Counted from the stretch's first letter, positions 27,501 through 36,835 are shown. The stretch is 50,183 nt of DNA from Isoptericola sp042668085 (GCF_042668085.1 NZ_JBHVBO010000013.1:1-50183); one strand, 5' to 3'. The notes: generated by a model not told the origin, from the letters alone. Program-made: numbers and translations.

Positions 27501-28217
27501 ACGACTGGAGCCTCCATCCTTAACGCAGTGCGTGACGAATCTGGTGAGGCATTGCCGCCTTCTTTGGCGTTGGGTGCCGGTGCGGTTCGGTCCTCCGCTC
27601 CCGGCGCTGCGAGCGTGGACGACTACGGGCTGGTGTTGGACGGGAAGGACGACTACGCGGCAACCGACCTCGATACTGTTCCGATCGCGGTTGACGAGTC
27701 GTTCACGATTGCCGGATGGATGCGCGCGACCGGCGACTCTCTCGCAAGTAAGCGCACGGTCTTGGCGCTGACCGGCGATGTCGAGGAGTCGGTCCAGCTT
27801 CGTTACATCCCGAATGGCAAGACCGATGAACTTGCGGGCGGCGACTGGATGCTGGTGCTTCGCGAGCAGAACGCGACGGGAGCGGAGTATCACGACGTGC
27901 GGATCGATGCAGGGTTCGCCTCCGACTGGCACCACTTCGCGATCGTCTACGACGCCCCGAGGCAAGTGGCGCGGCTCTATATCGACGGCGCGCTGAGTGA
28001 GGATGGTGGCAGCACGGACCCGGGAGCTACCGCATTTTCGCAGGTGCGACGCCTGAGCCTCGGTCGTGGTCTTTCTGCGGGGTCCTGGGTCGAGTATTGG
28101 CCCGGCGGCATGGATGACGTGTGGCTGTTCCGTGGCGCGCTGAATCAGACGCAGGTCAAGTCGCTCTATACGGCACCGTCCGGGATGGAGACCGTCGTGC
28201 CGGGAGCCGCGGGATGA
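24504..28217 (+). CDS. Secreted DNRLRE / LamG-domain protein of the RHS locus
   Basis: A 1237-residue exported protein. The signal sequence is near residues 22-48 (AMGVVLSIVGVAAVVPAASS) and is probably cleaved after SSAA. Residues 60-350 are an acidic region of unknown fold. A DNRLRE-like beta domain is at about 365-545 (WTATNKSYPSTSYWQFRGDA, LFYQFDVSTFKGKGISSAKF). Two LamG/concanavalin-like domains follow, at about 775-970 (GNWTFDDP, GHFSVEAWAKVDSL) and 992-1225 (ARWTFEEA, SFTIAGWMRATGDS). Such proteins commonly precede actinobacterial RHS toxins and may bind cell-wall sugars or help export. The stop overlaps the RHS start (ATGA). GTG at 24504 was chosen; ATG at 24585 would still keep the signal core. 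Confidence 0.82.
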   Translation: MRGFGWFPRVVVGRRAEPSKSVAGGLAMGVVLSIVGVAAVVPAASSAAEAPTGTAASNQVETGEELPGPGDDVATGTAMPGTAPDEVVGGRSVAEEAALSRASETGKPVEVVEDRGESHEVWALATGALERREFVVPRWARGDGGWVRVDTTLAAASDGVVTPAASTVDVEFSGGGETAPLVRLTRDARVMEWTWPGALPAPALNGDTATYADVIDGVDLQMTATERGFASFLVVKTAEAAASPELEEIRFDLDTEGLDVSVAQDGGLTALDQGSDAVVFEAPPAAMWEQGGQAAEPSGGGGDGAARVAGTTAEPERGPAVADEGAVAPVEVTVSADQDELTLVPDQALLQDPETTFPVVIDPRVATPGRTAWTATNKSYPSTSYWQFRGDADEGLGTCEGWAGCAGGSTYRLFYQFDVSTFKGKGISSAKFRVENTHSAQCTARTVHLYHTKGINSSTTWNTQAATGFFKKLVTSKSFSYGGNQDPCKSPGVAEFSVTSLIEQGAAAGWNTVALGLRADSETDKYHWKRFSKNAYLQVVYNSVPRQVKTSALALKYGGECSDTTLASPVRIRTAESNLMGVHTGAATDPDGEAIRVQFRVTSSDGSVDTTLSTPWKKSGSYFSMNMPKVPANVRIGWIVRVQDRQLDGEGVSSSGPWSSPGCYFVVDTSMPKAPVITSDNNEYPEPDPSDPEDMPHGGAGEYGWFTIDSSSSDVVRYEYQFSGGSIVKKAGGQVRVAYLPQDPGDHRLTATAFDAAGNKATSTYDFRVDYGRDPVGNWTFDDPVDGEQAPTGFTLAGNAQVVDPGRDRAAEGNALRLDGSGDWAQSSGGSVSTAGHFSVEAWAKVDSLPTSPAMVASRGGSSQLGFMLYLSSAQDRWVFGQDKSDAPGSVGSKVISQVPVTLGKWTHLLGVVDAYRKTMQLYVNGVPTTEVAMPERWAATGDTYIGAAKYGTSAPSLPFKGDIDSVRSYNRIVTATEASALATRIPQVGARWTFEEADTTGASILNAVRDESGEALPPSLALGAGAVRSSAPGAASVDDYGLVLDGKDDYAATDLDTVPIAVDESFTIAGWMRATGDSLASKRTVLALTGDVEESVQLRYIPNGKTDELAGGDWMLVLREQNATGAEYHDVRIDAGFASDWHHFAIVYDAPRQVARLYIDGALSEDGGSTDPGATAFSQVRRLSLGRGLSAGSWVEYWPGGMDDVWLFRGALNQTQVKSLYTAPSGMETVVPGAAG

Positions 28218-31200
28218 GTTCGCGAGCTCGGACTGAACCCAATTACTTCGATTCGGGGGACGCGATGTTGCGCAGGCGCAAGGACAACGAGCGAAGGCTG
28301 GGCGGACGCGTTCTTCGGGGGACCAGAGCCTCACGCTCGAGGCTGGCGCCGGCGTTCGTCGTCGTGAGTGCCCTCCTGGCGACCTGCCTAGTTGCGGGGC
28401 CGTCTGTGGCAGATGATGCCGTCGCGACGCCTGAGGTTCCTGATCCGGGAGTCAGTGTGTCGGGCAAGGCCGCTGGAAAGCTGGCACCCACGGGCATCCC
28501 TCCCGCGCCGAAGGTCACGCGGCCGCCGTCGGTAGAGCCAGGTGGCGGAAGTCGGCTCGTTGCTGTCGCGGAAGCAAAGGCCCAGAACCAAGGCACTGGC
28601 CTGGTCGATGTGGGCGGGCTACCGCTGGGTCTCCAGCAGTCCAAGGGCACGCCGGATGTGGATCTTTCCGACCTCAAGGTTGATGTCCACCCGGCGGAGA
28701 CTGACCAGCATGGCGGTGTGCTCGTCGCTCTGTCAGCGGTCGGGGCGGAGAAGGTTGACGCGCGCGCATCGGACGACAAGGCTGCCGAGAGCAACGCAGT
28801 CGTCGACGTCACGATCGACTACTCGCAGTTCGCGGGGCGGTACGGGGGCTCCTACGGGGACCGGCTGACGGTGGTGCAGGTGGCGGACTGCGCGCTGGAG
28901 TCTCCGCAGAAGGCACCCTGTGTCGCCCAGAGCGACGTTGGTGCGCTCAATCGCACCGGCGAGGACCTCCTGCTGGCCAAGGGCGTGACCGTCGGGGCGC
29001 AAGGGGCGCCCACGGTGCTGATGGTCACTGCTGGGGTGTCCGGAGACTCGGGGTCGTTCGGCGCGAGCAGCCTGTCACCGTCGAACACCTGGTCCACCGA
29101 TCTGCGGTCCGGAAGCTTCGCCTGGAACTACCCGCTGAGCGCGCCGGACGTGCCGGGCAGTTTCACGCCGAATCTCGGGATCTCGTACTCGTCAGGTGGT
29201 ATCGACGGGCGTACTAGTTCGACGAACAACCAGGCCTCCCAGGTCGGCGACGGTTTCGATCTTTGGCCCGGTTTCATCGAGCGCAAGTACAAGTCGTGCG
29301 GGCTGGACGAGGTGAAGAACGACGCGGGCCGGCCCATCGGGGACCTGTGTTGGGACTACGACAACGCGTTCATCTCGTTCAACGGTGTCGCGGGTGAGCT
29401 GGTCCCGTCGGGTACCGACACGTGGCGGTTGCAAAAGGACGACGGCACCAAGATCGAACGCTTGCGCAGCACAGCGCGCGGCAACAGCGACAACGACGGC
29501 GAGTACTGGAAGGTCACCACACCGAACGGCACACAGTACTTCTTCGGCTATAACCGGCTCCCAGGTTGGCAGTCCGGCGACGCGGTGACCGCCTCGACCT
29601 GGACCGTCCCGGTCGTGGGTGACGACGCCGGCGATGAATGCCATGCGGCGACACGCAAGGCGTCGTTGTGCCGCCAGGCGTGGCGATGGAACCTCGACTA
29701 CGCCGTCGACGCCGCCGGGAACAAGATCACTTACCACTATGCGGCGGAACGGAACCAGTACGGGCAGCTCGGTGACCCCGCGACCGACAACGTCTATCAC
29801 CGCGGTGGCACACTGACCCGGGTCGACTACGGCCTGCGTGGCGCGGACCTGGTCGGCGCGGGCGCGGCACAACCGCTGGGGCGGGTGAGCTTCACTTCCG
29901 CGGAACGGTGTCTCGCCTCAGGTGGTGTCCAGTGCACCAACATCGCTACGCAGCCGTCTGGATGGTTCGACACCCCGTGGGACCTCAACTGCAACGCGGG
30001 CGCGACCTGCGACCAGGGCCGGACGTCGCCGTCGTTCTGGACGCGCAAGATGCTGACCAAGATCACCACCCAGGTGTTCGCCGACACCGGGTCGGGTGCC
30101 GCGTGGCAGAACGTCGACTCGTGGACGCTGGGTCACCGGTGGGGCATTGCCGACTCGGACTATCAGCTCCTGCTGACGTCGATCACTCGCACCGGGCACA
30201 CGGGGACGACCGCGATCGCGATGCCGGCCGTGACGTTCGGGTACGACGAGATGGCCAACCGGATGGACTCGGACGGGGACGGCCAGGAGCCGTTCTACAA
30301 GTCGCGCCTAACCGTGATCGCGGACGAGGTTGGCGGCCAGGTGGACGTGACCTACTCGCCCGAAGCCTGTAGTCCGTCGTCACTGCCCTCGCCGCAGACG
30401 AACACCACGCGCTGCTTTCCCCAGATGCGCAAGCCGGGGCCGAACCTTGACCCGGTGACCGACTGGTTCAACAAGTACGTCGTGACCGAGGTCGTCACGA
30501 CAGACCGCACCGAGACGTCGCCGGATCAGGTGACCAGGTATGAGTACCTCGGCGGTGCGGCGTGGCACTTCGACGAGTCCACGGGCATGGTGCCCGAGGA
30601 AGAGAAGACCTGGTCGGACTGGCGAGGGTATGGGCAGGTTCGCACCACCACCGGTAGCGCTAAGCAACAGCTGACGCAGTCAGATGCGTGGTTCCTGCGC
30701 GGCATGCCGGGTCAGAAGGCCAAGCTGGAATCTGACGAGGGTGCCGAGATCGTGGACGCGGAGCAGTACGCCGGGTTCACCTACAAGACCGCGACCTACA
30801 GCGCGCCGGACGGCGCCGTGGTCTCCAGGACGGTGAACCGGCCCTGGTGGCACCAGACCGCGATCAGGGAACGGTCCTGGGGCGACCTGAGGTCCGGGTT
30901 CAGCGGCACGAGCCACACCAAGTCATGGACATCGTTGGGTACGGGCGGAGCCCCGTGGCGGACCACCGAGAAGTACCAGACATACGACAAGGTGGCAGGC
31001 AGGATCACCAAGGTCGACGACCGTGGCGACACAGCCCTCGCCACGGACGACAAGTGTGTGAGTACGAGTTACGCCAGCAACACGAGCAAGAACATCCTCG
31101 GGCTGCACGCTCGGCAGCAGACATGGGGCGTAGCCTGCTCAGCCACCCCGAACCGCACGGGCGGGGACGTGATCTCCGACGTCCGGTACGCGTATGACGG

Positions 31201-34200
31201 TGCCGGATATGACACTGCTCCGACCATCGGACGCATCACCGGTGCGGCAGACCTCGCAGGTTACGAGGGGACCACGGCTCGGTACGTCGAGGCGGCAACC
31301 ACATACGACACCTACGGAAGGCCCACGAGCGTTACCGACGTCGCGGCGGACGTCCACCTGACGTCAAGCGGCGTGCTGTCGCGCACCGCGCGGGCGGACG
31401 GACGGAAGACGACCACCGCCTACACGCCAGCGACGGGTTTCGCGAAGCAAATCGTTGAGACCAGCCCCCAGGCGAAGCCCGGCACGGCATCGTCGGCGTT
31501 GACCACGACCACGCTGCTGGACCCGCGGCGGGGCGCTCCCACGCGGGTGACCGACACCAACGGCAAGGCGACCAACGTCACCTACGACGCGCTCGGCCGC
31601 ACGTCAAAGGTCTGGCTGGCCGACCGGGTCGTCACGCAGACGCCGTCGATGCAGTACACCTACAAGGTCACCGGGAAGGCGGCCCCGGCCGTGGGCACCA
31701 CGACGCTGAACAGCAACGGGGACCCGCGCACGTCCTGGACGTTGTACGACGGGCTGCTGCGCCCGGTCCAGACGCAGGCTCCGGGGCAGGACGGCGGGAT
31801 GATCCTCGCCGACGCCATGTACGACTCCCGCGGGCTGGTCTCACGGACCTACAACCCGTACTACACCACTAGTGCGTCCGCAGGGGTGCTGTTCGACCCC
31901 TACGACAGTGCGGTGGTCGACGGGCAGGTGCGCACGAGCTACGACGGCCTCGGCCGGCCCGTGCTGTCGAAGCTGATGCGCAACGACGGCGATGGCGGGG
32001 AAGTCATGTCCACCACCCGCACGATCTATCGCGGGGACCGCACGACAGTGATTCCGCCACATGGTGGCACCGCGACCACGACTCTGGTCGACGCCCGGGG
32101 CCGCACCACCGAGCTGCGCCAACACCATGACCGCGCGACCGCCGCCCCGGCCGATACGACCGGCTTCGACACGACGAAGTACACCTACACCGGGCGCGAC
32201 GAACTCAAGACCGTGGTCGACCCGGCGGGCAACCGGTGGGAGTACGGCTATGACCAGCGTGGCAGGCAGGTCAGCACCAAGGACCCAGACGCGGGGACCA
32301 CGACCTCCACCTACGACGACTTCGGTCAGGTCACCTCGACGACCGATGATGCCGGACAGACCCTCGTCACCACCTACGACGGGCTCGGCCGTCGCACGGG
32401 CCTGCGCGCCGACTCCGCGACCGGGGCGCTACGTGCGTCATGGACGTATGACACCTTGCCGGGAGCCAAGGGCCAGCTCACCTCGTCGACCCGGCACGAG
32501 GGCGGCGCGCAGTACAGCACCCAGGTGCTCGAGTACGACCGGCTCTACCGGGCGACCCGCACGCGAGTGGTGATCCCGGCCGTCGAGGGCAAGCTCGCGG
32601 GCAACTACACGACGGTCACCTCATACGGTCCCGACGGCTCGATCTCTGGCCTGGGCCTGCCCGCTGCCGGCGCGCTGCCCGGCCAGACGGCGGCATACGA
32701 CATCGACCCGGACACCGGATGGGTGCTCGGCATGATCGGCCCGGAGGGGATCTCCTCCACCTCAGCGTATGACAACGTGGGCCGTCTGACGCACATGGAG
32801 ATGCACGGTGACGCCGGTGAGCTGATCACCGCGACCTACGCGTTCGACCGCACCACGGACCGATTGACGGATTACCGGGCGGACCGCCTTCTGCAGCCTG
32901 GTATCGATCGGTCGGAGACGTACACCTATGACGAGGCCGGCAACGTGCTGTCGTTGGCCGACGTGTCCCGAACCGGCACGGACGTGCAGTGCTACGACTA
33001 CGACCATCTGCGACGACTGACCGAGGCGTGGACCCAGAAGTCGACGGGCTGTGCCGACGACGGCGCCGCGGCGAAGGCAGCAGGTTCGCTCGGCGGGCCC
33101 GCGCCGTACTGGCAGGAATGGACCTACGACAAGGCGGGCTCCCGCCTCGCCGAGACCCAGCACGGCATCGCCGGGACCAGCGTCCCCGGGGATATCAAGC
33201 GCTCCTACCAGTACGGGACCACACAGCCGCACACCGTCACCGGAGTCACCCAGGACGTCGCAGCGTCCGGAACCAACCCGGCCGTCAAGTCCCAAGAGAC
33301 GTACACCTACGACAAGGCCGGTCAGACCACCACTCGGCAGATCAACGGTGACACCCAGACCCTGACCTGGTCGCCCGAAGGCCGCGTCCAGGACGTGACC
33401 AACGCCGACGACAGCGGCGTGGAGTACGTGTACGACGCGGACGGCAACCGGCTGCTCGCGCGCACGAACCGCGGTGCGGGTACGGAAACGACGCTGTACC
33501 TGGGGCACACCGAGGTCACCGTGAACAGTGCAGCGCCCACGGTCGCGAAGGCGACCCGGTACATCGACGTCGGCGGTGGCCACACGGCGGTCGTGGACGA
33601 CGATCGCACGGTCTCGTTCGTGCTCGCGGACCACCAGGGCACGGGACAACTGTCGATCCGGGCGGACACGATGACGTTGTCGCAGCGGCGTACGACGCCG
33701 TTCGGCGCGGACCGCGGCTCGTCGCCGGCGCAGTGGGCGGGGTCGCGCAGCTTCGTGGGCGGGTATGACGACCGTGAAACCACGGGGCTGGTCTCACTCG
33801 GTGCCCGGGAGTACGACCCTGCTTTGGGCAGGTTCGTCTCGCTTGATCCGGTGATGGATCTGACCGATCCGCAGCAGATCCACGGGTACTCGTACGCGAA
33901 CAACAACCCGGTCACGTGGTCGGACCCGACCGGGCTGAAGCCGGACGATTGCGCCTGGCAGACGTGCAAGACCACCAGCGGCGGCGGCTGGACCAGCACG
34001 AACCCGACCAGCGAACACGTCGACAACGACTACCAGGACGGCGACCCGTCGGACGACTGCCACAGCGGGTGCATTCCGGCAGGGAGCCTCGGCGGGTCGG
34101 GCTCTTCCTCTGGCGGGGGTGGTTCGGCGACGAACACGGGCTCAACCGGCGCGGCGACGTCGGCCCCGGCGGAGAGCGAGACCGCTCGGGCACAGCGCAT

Positions 34201-35233
34201 TCTCGACCGCAGCGTGACGGATGTGGCACTCGAGCTCGGCTGGGAGGCGTTGAAGGACTTCGTCGGCTGGAACGACCTGGTCGGCTGCCTGGAGAAGGAC
34301 CTGGGCGCATGTGGCGTGCTCGCGCTGGGCATCGTCCCGGTGGGCAAGGGGCTGAAGGCGATCAAGGCCCTGTACAAGGTGATCGACGGCGCGATCAGCT
34401 TCTACAAGGAGGTCAAGTGGGCGCGAGGGGTGATCTCACGGGCGAGATCGACGTCCACGGTCGGCGGGGCATGCTCGATCAACAGCTTCGTACCCGGCAC
34501 TCTGGTACTCCTCGCGGATGGCACAACGAAACCCATCGAGGATGTCCAGCTCGGCGACCAGGTCCTCGCCACCGACGAGACCACCGGTACGAGCGAACCC
34601 CAAGCTGTCGTCGCGCTGATCACAGGGGAGGGTGACAAGGACCTTGTCACCCTGACCGTGACCGACGCACATGGCGACACCGGGTCTGTCACAGCGACCG
34701 ACGGTCACCCGTTCTGGGTACCCGACATGGATGAGTGGGTCGACGCCGGCGACCTTGAGCCCGGGCAGTGGCTGCAAACCTCCGCTGGTACCCACGTCCA
34801 ACTCACGTCCGTTGATATCAGCCGCGAACGCGCCAAGGTCCACAACCTCACCATCTCAGGAACGCACACGTATCATGTGGTTGCAGGCGTTGCGACGCTG
34901 CTCAATCACAACTCAGGCGGCGCGGCATCGTGCGCACGAGGAGTAGCCGGCGAAGATGAGTGGTCGGCGATTACCGGAATCCACAAGAACCGGGAGGTGG
35001 TCCAGATCAACGGACGGAGCAGAATTCCGGACGGACTGGACCTGAGCAGGGGCGAAGTGCATGAAGTCAAGAACGTAGCGCGACAGCACCTATCGACTCA
35101 ATTGAAGGACGACCTGGCGCTGGTTGGTCCTGCGGGCAGACTGCATCTATGGGTTCGCTCGGACACTCGCCTCTACTCCACCATCACCGCACATCCGCAG
35201 ATCACGATCCATAGAATGACGAATCTTCCATGA
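28214..35233 (+). CDS. RHS-repeat polymorphic toxin with HINT domain and nuclease-like C-terminal tip
   Basis: About 2339 residues, exported (signal near residues 40-60, APAFVVVSALLATCLVAGPS). The shell starts with a SpvB/TcdB-like region, then many YD repeats between about 1100 and 1850 (YDALGRTSKVW, YDGLGRPVLSK, YEYGYDQRGRQ). The core ends with the conserved block SLGAREYDPALGRFVSLDPV and PVTWSDPTGL near 1865-1907. A pretoxin HINT domain runs from about 2086 (CSINSFVPGTLVLLADG, with its starting Cys) to HNS near 2232, so self-release of the tip is likely. The last 105 residues carry SRIPDGLDLSRGEVHEVKNV, a PD-ExK-like D...E-x-K pattern similar to Tox-REase-type DNases. ATG at 28265 is an alternative start. 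Confidence 0.9.
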   Translation: MSSRARTEPNYFDSGDAMLRRRKDNERRLGGRVLRGTRASRSRLAPAFVVVSALLATCLVAGPSVADDAVATPEVPDPGVSVSGKAAGKLAPTGIPPAPKVTRPPSVEPGGGSRLVAVAEAKAQNQGTGLVDVGGLPLGLQQSKGTPDVDLSDLKVDVHPAETDQHGGVLVALSAVGAEKVDARASDDKAAESNAVVDVTIDYSQFAGRYGGSYGDRLTVVQVADCALESPQKAPCVAQSDVGALNRTGEDLLLAKGVTVGAQGAPTVLMVTAGVSGDSGSFGASSLSPSNTWSTDLRSGSFAWNYPLSAPDVPGSFTPNLGISYSSGGIDGRTSSTNNQASQVGDGFDLWPGFIERKYKSCGLDEVKNDAGRPIGDLCWDYDNAFISFNGVAGELVPSGTDTWRLQKDDGTKIERLRSTARGNSDNDGEYWKVTTPNGTQYFFGYNRLPGWQSGDAVTASTWTVPVVGDDAGDECHAATRKASLCRQAWRWNLDYAVDAAGNKITYHYAAERNQYGQLGDPATDNVYHRGGTLTRVDYGLRGADLVGAGAAQPLGRVSFTSAERCLASGGVQCTNIATQPSGWFDTPWDLNCNAGATCDQGRTSPSFWTRKMLTKITTQVFADTGSGAAWQNVDSWTLGHRWGIADSDYQLLLTSITRTGHTGTTAIAMPAVTFGYDEMANRMDSDGDGQEPFYKSRLTVIADEVGGQVDVTYSPEACSPSSLPSPQTNTTRCFPQMRKPGPNLDPVTDWFNKYVVTEVVTTDRTETSPDQVTRYEYLGGAAWHFDESTGMVPEEEKTWSDWRGYGQVRTTTGSAKQQLTQSDAWFLRGMPGQKAKLESDEGAEIVDAEQYAGFTYKTATYSAPDGAVVSRTVNRPWWHQTAIRERSWGDLRSGFSGTSHTKSWTSLGTGGAPWRTTEKYQTYDKVAGRITKVDDRGDTALATDDKCVSTSYASNTSKNILGLHARQQTWGVACSATPNRTGGDVISDVRYAYDGAGYDTAPTIGRITGAADLAGYEGTTARYVEAATTYDTYGRPTSVTDVAADVHLTSSGVLSRTARADGRKTTTAYTPATGFAKQIVETSPQAKPGTASSALTTTTLLDPRRGAPTRVTDTNGKATNVTYDALGRTSKVWLADRVVTQTPSMQYTYKVTGKAAPAVGTTTLNSNGDPRTSWTLYDGLLRPVQTQAPGQDGGMILADAMYDSRGLVSRTYNPYYTTSASAGVLFDPYDSAVVDGQVRTSYDGLGRPVLSKLMRNDGDGGEVMSTTRTIYRGDRTTVIPPHGGTATTTLVDARGRTTELRQHHDRATAAPADTTGFDTTKYTYTGRDELKTVVDPAGNRWEYGYDQRGRQVSTKDPDAGTTTSTYDDFGQVTSTTDDAGQTLVTTYDGLGRRTGLRADSATGALRASWTYDTLPGAKGQLTSSTRHEGGAQYSTQVLEYDRLYRATRTRVVIPAVEGKLAGNYTTVTSYGPDGSISGLGLPAAGALPGQTAAYDIDPDTGWVLGMIGPEGISSTSAYDNVGRLTHMEMHGDAGELITATYAFDRTTDRLTDYRADRLLQPGIDRSETYTYDEAGNVLSLADVSRTGTDVQCYDYDHLRRLTEAWTQKSTGCADDGAAAKAAGSLGGPAPYWQEWTYDKAGSRLAETQHGIAGTSVPGDIKRSYQYGTTQPHTVTGVTQDVAASGTNPAVKSQETYTYDKAGQTTTRQINGDTQTLTWSPEGRVQDVTNADDSGVEYVYDADGNRLLARTNRGAGTETTLYLGHTEVTVNSAAPTVAKATRYIDVGGGHTAVVDDDRTVSFVLADHQGTGQLSIRADTMTLSQRRTTPFGADRGSSPAQWAGSRSFVGGYDDRETTGLVSLGAREYDPALGRFVSLDPVMDLTDPQQIHGYSYANNNPVTWSDPTGLKPDDCAWQTCKTTSGGGWTSTNPTSEHVDNDYQDGDPSDDCHSGCIPAGSLGGSGSSSGGGGSATNTGSTGAATSAPAESETARAQRILDRSVTDVALELGWEALKDFVGWNDLVGCLEKDLGACGVLALGIVPVGKGLKAIKALYKVIDGAISFYKEVKWARGVISRARSTSTVGGACSINSFVPGTLVLLADGTTKPIEDVQLGDQVLATDETTGTSEPQAVVALITGEGDKDLVTLTVTDAHGDTGSVTATDGHPFWVPDMDEWVDAGDLEPGQWLQTSAGTHVQLTSVDISRERAKVHNLTISGTHTYHVVAGVATLLNHNSGGAASCARGVAGEDEWSAITGIHKNREVVQINGRSRIPDGLDLSRGEVHEVKNVARQHLSTQLKDDLALVGPAGRLHLWVRSDTRLYSTITAHPQITIHRMTNLP

Positions 35234-35874
35234 CAATAAGCCAATCGAAATGGACCGCTCATTATCGGCGTGATTCGGAGAGGGTTCTAGCCGAACTAGA
35301 TTCATTGGGCGTGAATGCAATCGATCTGGATAAGATTCCCGTTGGCGCCGACAACGCATTGCGGATCGCACCGGCATTATTGCGCCATGCGATGACTACG
35401 ACCCATCCGGGGGTTGCGCAGGTGCTGTTAGAGCGAGCATCTGTTGCTGCGGCAAGTGATGTAGTCATACCGCAGTTGGCAACCTTCATTTATCGAGTCC
35501 CAAAGGCATATTTCGCGCCCGAGTCGAGTATCGAAGAGCGGGAATTCTATGCCGCAAGAGTGCGCATGTTCACTGGTAGCATGCTCGGGCGCCTCGTATG
35601 TCCAGAATGGGCAGATCTGTACTACACGCTTGCAAAGGACGCCGATCTGGGCGCGGATCGCTTTAATATCATTCTGAACCTCGAGAAGACCAAGCGCCAC
35701 GACACGGGCGAAGTGCTCCTTCGTGCACTCGATGACGACACAGTTCGGAACTTTGCCGCGCAAGCATTAGGTGCCTTGAGATATTCGCCGGCGCGTGAAA
35801 GGCTCGAATCCTTGAGTAGAAACGGGGACCCCGATCTCCGCCGGGCGGCTCATTCAGCGCTAATGCAAATGTGA
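35230..35874 (+). CDS. Probable immunity protein for the RHS nuclease tip (HEAT-like)
   Basis: 214 residues. Its ATG overlaps the RHS stop (ATGA), the usual place for the cognate immunity gene of a polymorphic toxin. The sequence is helical with HEAT-like repeats: PALLRHAMTTTHPGVAQVLL, LLRALDDDTVRNFAAQALGA, and RERLESLSRNGDPDLRRAAH. There is no signal peptide, so it would act in the cytoplasm. GC content and codon use are clearly lower than in the RHS shell and similar to the tip-coding end, which indicates that tip and immunity gene were acquired together. Function is inferred from position; the family is not named. Confidence 0.72.
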   Translation: MTISQSKWTAHYRRDSERVLAELDSLGVNAIDLDKIPVGADNALRIAPALLRHAMTTTHPGVAQVLLERASVAAASDVVIPQLATFIYRVPKAYFAPESSIEEREFYAARVRMFTGSMLGRLVCPEWADLYYTLAKDADLGADRFNIILNLEKTKRHDTGEVLLRALDDDTVRNFAAQALGALRYSPARERLESLSRNGDPDLRRAAHSALMQM

Positions 35875-35905
35875 TCGGCCGTGCATGGAATGGGCCATTG
35901 AACTG

Positions 35906-36394
35906 TCAAGCGATCCAGATCACAAATCCGCTCGACGAAGTCGATGCATCCTCAAACTGCTCCTTAAGTACATTATAGTGGTGCGCGAGGTATGCCCTGC
36001 CCATGTCCGGCGCAGTCAGAACGTCTAAAGCGTAGACCTCCTGATTGGTCAGGCTGTCAAGATCAATGGACGTCATAGCCTCATCAAAATCCAGCCGTGA
36101 CAATTGGAGGGTCACCTGCCGGGCTGTATCGGGCTCAATGACCTGAGGCTGACCGTAGCCCCAATCGCCGGCGCTCGGCAGCGGATAGTCTCCGCGAATC
36201 GCGGCCGGGTTCACTCCCACTTGTTCGAGAATCAATTCCAGAATCTGCCATGACTTGTCGATGTCGAATATTCGATCCCCTGCGTCGTCTGCCTCCTCGA
36301 TACTCAAAGCCAGGTCGTATGCCCATTCGGGATCCGATATCGCCTGCCGGAGTTCGGCGGGGCCCAGTTTGAGGTAGTTCATGATCATACTCAT
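35906..36394 (-). CDS. DUF1877 (YfbM-like) family protein
   Basis: About 162 residues, the usual size. The start MSMIMNYLKLGPAELRQAIS matches the DUF1877 pattern (MSMIGxY... then a LxxLLxDP-like helix). IFDIDKSWQILELIL, PLPSAGDWGYGQPQVIEPDT and VLKEQFEDASTSSSGFVIWI near the end also fit. The function is unknown; such genes often occur singly beside polymorphic toxin loci, so a role as a spare immunity protein is possible. It is convergent with the immunity gene, separated by 31 bases, and shares its low GC. Its start region abuts an orphan RHS fragment. Confidence 0.8.
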   Translation of the reverse strand: MSMIMNYLKLGPAELRQAISDPEWAYDLALSIEEADDAGDRIFDIDKSWQILELILEQVGVNPAAIRGDYPLPSAGDWGYGQPQVIEPDTARQVTLQLSRLDFDEAMTSIDLDSLTNQEVYALDVLTAPDMGRAYLAHHYNVLKEQFEDASTSSSGFVIWIA

Positions 36395-36449
36395 TGCGAT
36401 ATGGTAGCGGACCTCCAGTGTTGTATCCGGTCTTGGCCGGTATGCGGTC

Positions 36450-36665
36450 TTGCCGCAGTGGCGCGCGACGCTGTTCGGTGCGGACTGTGGCCTCGCCACC
36501 GCGTTGTGCGAGTCGCGCAGCTTCGTGGGCGGCTATGAAGACCGTGATCCCACCGGTGGGGATCGTCTCGATACGAAGAGTGCAGCGGGTGTCTGGATGA
36601 GGCAGGGAATTATCAACGCATTCTCAGCCGGCCAGGCGCTGGTGCGAATAGGGAGTCGCGCGTGA
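36450..36665 (+). pseudogene. Orphan fragment of an RHS core end
   Basis: The reading PQWRATLFGADCGLATALCE, SRSFVGGYEDRDPTGGDRLD aligns with the intact RHS segment SQRRTTPFGADRGSSPAQWA, GSRSFVGGYDDRETTGLVSL encoded near 33680-33800. A run of 21 bases (GTCGCGCAGCTTCGTGGGCGG) is identical. Similarity fades after about 36570, before the DPTGL block. It is a short displaced copy of the shell end, of the sort used as a crossover point when toxin tips are exchanged. Confidence 0.75.
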
Positions 36666-36835
36666 GGGTGAGGATGCGGCATGCAGTTGGGTTCTTGCGT
36701 CGAACGGTGAGTTGGCTGCGTACAGGGTTTCCTCGGGTTTTGGATAATGAGAGCAGTGGAGATATTTGCCTAGAGTCGGCCGGTATTCCTAGGGAGAATT
36801 GCGAGGGCGACCCGTTCGTCGAGGGTGGACGATGA
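36662..36835 (+). CDS. Small ORF after the orphan RHS fragment (57 aa)
   Basis: A GTG at 36662 overlaps the stop of the fragment (GTGA). The frame reads MRHAVGFLRRTVSWLRTGFP after four residues, then RVLDNESSGDICLESAGIPR, a plausible small protein of 57 residues. GC is low like the neighbouring immunity genes. It may be the remnant of a displaced tip or immunity gene. The family is not recognised. Confidence 0.4.
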   Translation: MRVRMRHAVGFLRRTVSWLRTGFPRVLDNESSGDICLESAGIPRENCEGDPFVEGGR

